DNA of 32,115 nt, from positions 1-32,115 of the IMG/VR virus record IMGVR_UViG_3300034073_001631, one strand, 5' to 3'. How positions within the stretch are numbered: the stretch's first letter is position 1; each line of letters starts with the position of its first letter. A program made the translations under genes and the position numbers. Below the pieces are notes generated by a model. The model made no database searches. It saw nothing but the letters and a program-made list of their open reading frames with translations, and had not been told where the DNA came from. Origin of the DNA: a virus. Positions 30,925 to 32,115 of this stretch are shown here, piece by piece.

Positions 30925-31177
30925 CCAATTGACCTAATTTTTTCATTCTAACAAATTGCATAAATCCATATGGTGGCCACCACTTTTCAATTAGACCATA
31001 GTCAAAATGACCTCTATCATTATTCAACACCCAATAAAATTCTAATTCACCAGGTGGTTGTATGAAATCATCTAATAAATTTGCATCAGACCACCCTAAT
31101 TCTTTTTTGGCAATTTCTTTCATCAACTTTTGATATTCAACAAAAAGATGACCTAATTCAATTTGATTTATATGCAT
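30917..31177 (-). CDS. Hypothetical small protein (86 aa)
   Basis: No family recognised. A helical N-terminus (IELGHLFVEYQKLMKEIAKK) is followed by a Trp/Pro-rich second half (FIQPPGELEFYWVLNNDRGH, then EKWWPPYGFMQFVRM). The IEKWWPPYGF block looks conserved and would suit a protein-binding role. It overlaps the 236-aa gene by 20 bp and the 75-aa gene by 8 bp. Confidence 0.5.
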   Translation of the reverse strand: MHINQIELGHLFVEYQKLMKEIAKKELGWSDANLLDDFIQPPGELEFYWVLNNDRGHFDYGLIEKWWPPYGFMQFVRMKKLGQLGV

Positions 31178-31868
31178 CTTTAATGATTTTTGTGTTTAGA
31201 TTTGCATGCTGCCGTCTAATTAAATTAGTCTTAAAGGCCTTTATAGTTTCTAAATCTTTTGTTTTGAAACCTCTGTCAGGAATTGAAAAATATCTAGACG
31301 GTTCGATTTGATAGTCACACCAATTGATGGCTCTTTGAATTGTATGCCAGGCCTTTAACACCTCGTCAAAGTTAGTGATTTCAACACCGCCATAATGTGA
31401 ATTTTCTGCAAGAAATATTTTACCACAACTCGAATATCTAAAAAGACCATTGCCTCTAATTATTGGCTTTTCATCTGATGTTGTTTCAACCTCTTTAATT
31501 TCTGACCTTAGAGCCTCGACTTTTTCAGTTAGAATAAAGGTCTTTGTCTGACCATTTGAAAAAGTTAAAGTCAATTCAGTTGGTGTTTCTAATTTGATAT
31601 TTTCAATATTAGATTCAATTGCCGCCTCGGGGTTAAAAGACCTATCTAACTTTTCATAATTGATTTTTCTGAATTCACGGCGCATTTCTGTTAATATCAT
31701 TTTTTTTGCATTGGCAATTGTAACAAAATGCAGTGGCAAATTTATATCACGGCTGCAATTCTGCACCTTAGACATAAAGTGAAACTCTAAGTCATTTTCA
31801 TCGACTAGACCATTTTGCACCATATATTGTGCAACCTTCTTTAATTTTGATTTTGTGAAACTTTTCAT
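31158..31868 (-). CDS. Unknown early protein (236 aa)
   Basis: The first gene of the minus-strand early block and the largest without a recognised family. It has a basic helical start (KSFTKSKLKKVAQYMVQNGL), a second helix with KKMILTEMRREFRKINYEKL, a short beta segment (PTELTLTFSNGQTKTFILTE), and a C-terminal YSSCGKIFLAENSHYGGVEI with a basic end. No catalytic signature was found. As the genome has no recognised replication gene, this promoter-proximal basic protein is a candidate for replication initiation or host takeover. That is a guess from position only. Confidence 0.55.
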   Translation of the reverse strand: MKSFTKSKLKKVAQYMVQNGLVDENDLEFHFMSKVQNCSRDINLPLHFVTIANAKKMILTEMRREFRKINYEKLDRSFNPEAAIESNIENIKLETPTELTLTFSNGQTKTFILTEKVEALRSEIKEVETTSDEKPIIRGNGLFRYSSCGKIFLAENSHYGGVEITNFDEVLKAWHTIQRAINWCDYQIEPSRYFSIPDRGFKTKDLETIKAFKTNLIRRQHANLNTKIIKDAYKSN

Positions 31869-31913
31869 AATATTTTTTGATTTATTTATATATATTATAT
31901 TCTTTTAACTTCC

Positions 31914-31943
31914 TTTGTTTAGATAGAAACTAAAATATCTTTT
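31914..31943 (+). promoter_or_regulatory. Weak Bacteroidota-type promoter for plus-strand adhesin-like gene
   Basis: TTTG (31914-31917), an 18-nt spacer and TATCTTTT (31936-31943), one base off TAnnTTTG. It precedes the second copy of the gene start at 31962, and therefore the gene at 35 in the circular genome. The early minus-strand gene starts 45 bp away on the other side, with no clear promoter seen for it. Confidence 0.4.
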
Positions 31944-32115
31944 TTTGATATAATAAAATATATGGCAAACTATAATTTAATAATAAAACAAAAAGAATAT
32001 CAGGATGTTAGGTCTGTGATAGTTGCATCACAAAGTGGCAACCAGTCTATCTTTTATGCCGAGGGCAATGGTGATAGATATTATATAAATCAGATTTCAG
32101 CAACGGCAACACCTG
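31928..32115. repeat. Terminal direct repeat, right copy (circular overlap)
   Basis: Repeats 1-188 with one mismatch (31988). The gene that starts at 31962 here is the same as the gene at 35 and is cut by the window end. The sequence just before the repeat, 31869-31927, is therefore the true upstream region of that gene. Confidence 0.95.

Overview
The window is one complete, circularly assembled genome of a tailed phage with siphovirus-type genes (long tape measure, HK97-like head genes) that most likely infects a member of the Bacteroidota. The first 188 bases recur at the end (31928-32115), giving a unit of 31,927 bp. Host evidence: strong AT richness, near absence of Shine-Dalgarno sequences, A-rich leaders before ATG, exact Bacteroidota-type promoters (TTTG-N19-TAnnTTTG) and structural proteins of the kind seen in flavobacterial phages and prophages. 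No integrase, polymerase, helicase, primase or endolysin was recognised.

Layout. Almost everything is on the minus strand and is transcribed right to left. (1) 31868-27945: small early or accessory genes, several coupled by ATGA overlaps: a sigma-like protein, a zinc-finger protein, a small membrane protein and two GIY-YIG nucleases. (2) 27195-27854: a plus-strand D12-class adenine methyltransferase flanked by 29-bp direct repeats and followed by a terminator. (3) 27094-25838: small genes with duplicated Bacteroidota promoters, a membrane-anchored protein and a weak Cro/CI-like protein. (4) 25343-25837: a gene-free control region with iteron-like repeats and a putative structured RNA. (5) 25342-597: the late block: HNH nuclease, terminase small and large subunits, a tail-assembly-chaperone-like protein with a probable -1 frameshift, a tail-completion-like protein, a collagen/C1q-like fibre, a HK97 gp10-like protein, large tail-tip proteins, a fibre, a homing HNH nuclease, tape measure, prohead protease/scaffold, major capsid, tail tube, portal, connector, a membrane protein, a head-morphogenesis-like protein, small tail proteins, a beta-helix fibre and a holin. 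(6) 35-607: a plus-strand virion-like adhesin candidate, convergent with the holin and divergent from the early block.

How it works together. The methyltransferase, the nucleases and the sigma-like protein would act early. The late block packages DNA (HNH+TerS+TerL suggests cos-type packaging), builds the head (portal, protease/scaffold, capsid, connectors) and tail (tube, tape measure, chaperone, tip, fibres), and ends with holin-driven lysis. The module order is unusual: the chaperone-like gene follows the terminase, about 9 kb from the tape measure, and the tail genes precede the head genes.

Main points for a second look: the T10 slippery site with a 90-codon -1 extension; the 25435-25759 structured-RNA candidate beside four AWAGGCAA repeats; a recurrent GACATA-centred motif before late genes; the methyltransferase cassette between direct repeats; and two genes of under 60 codons (a 58-aa holin and a 44-aa coupled ORF).
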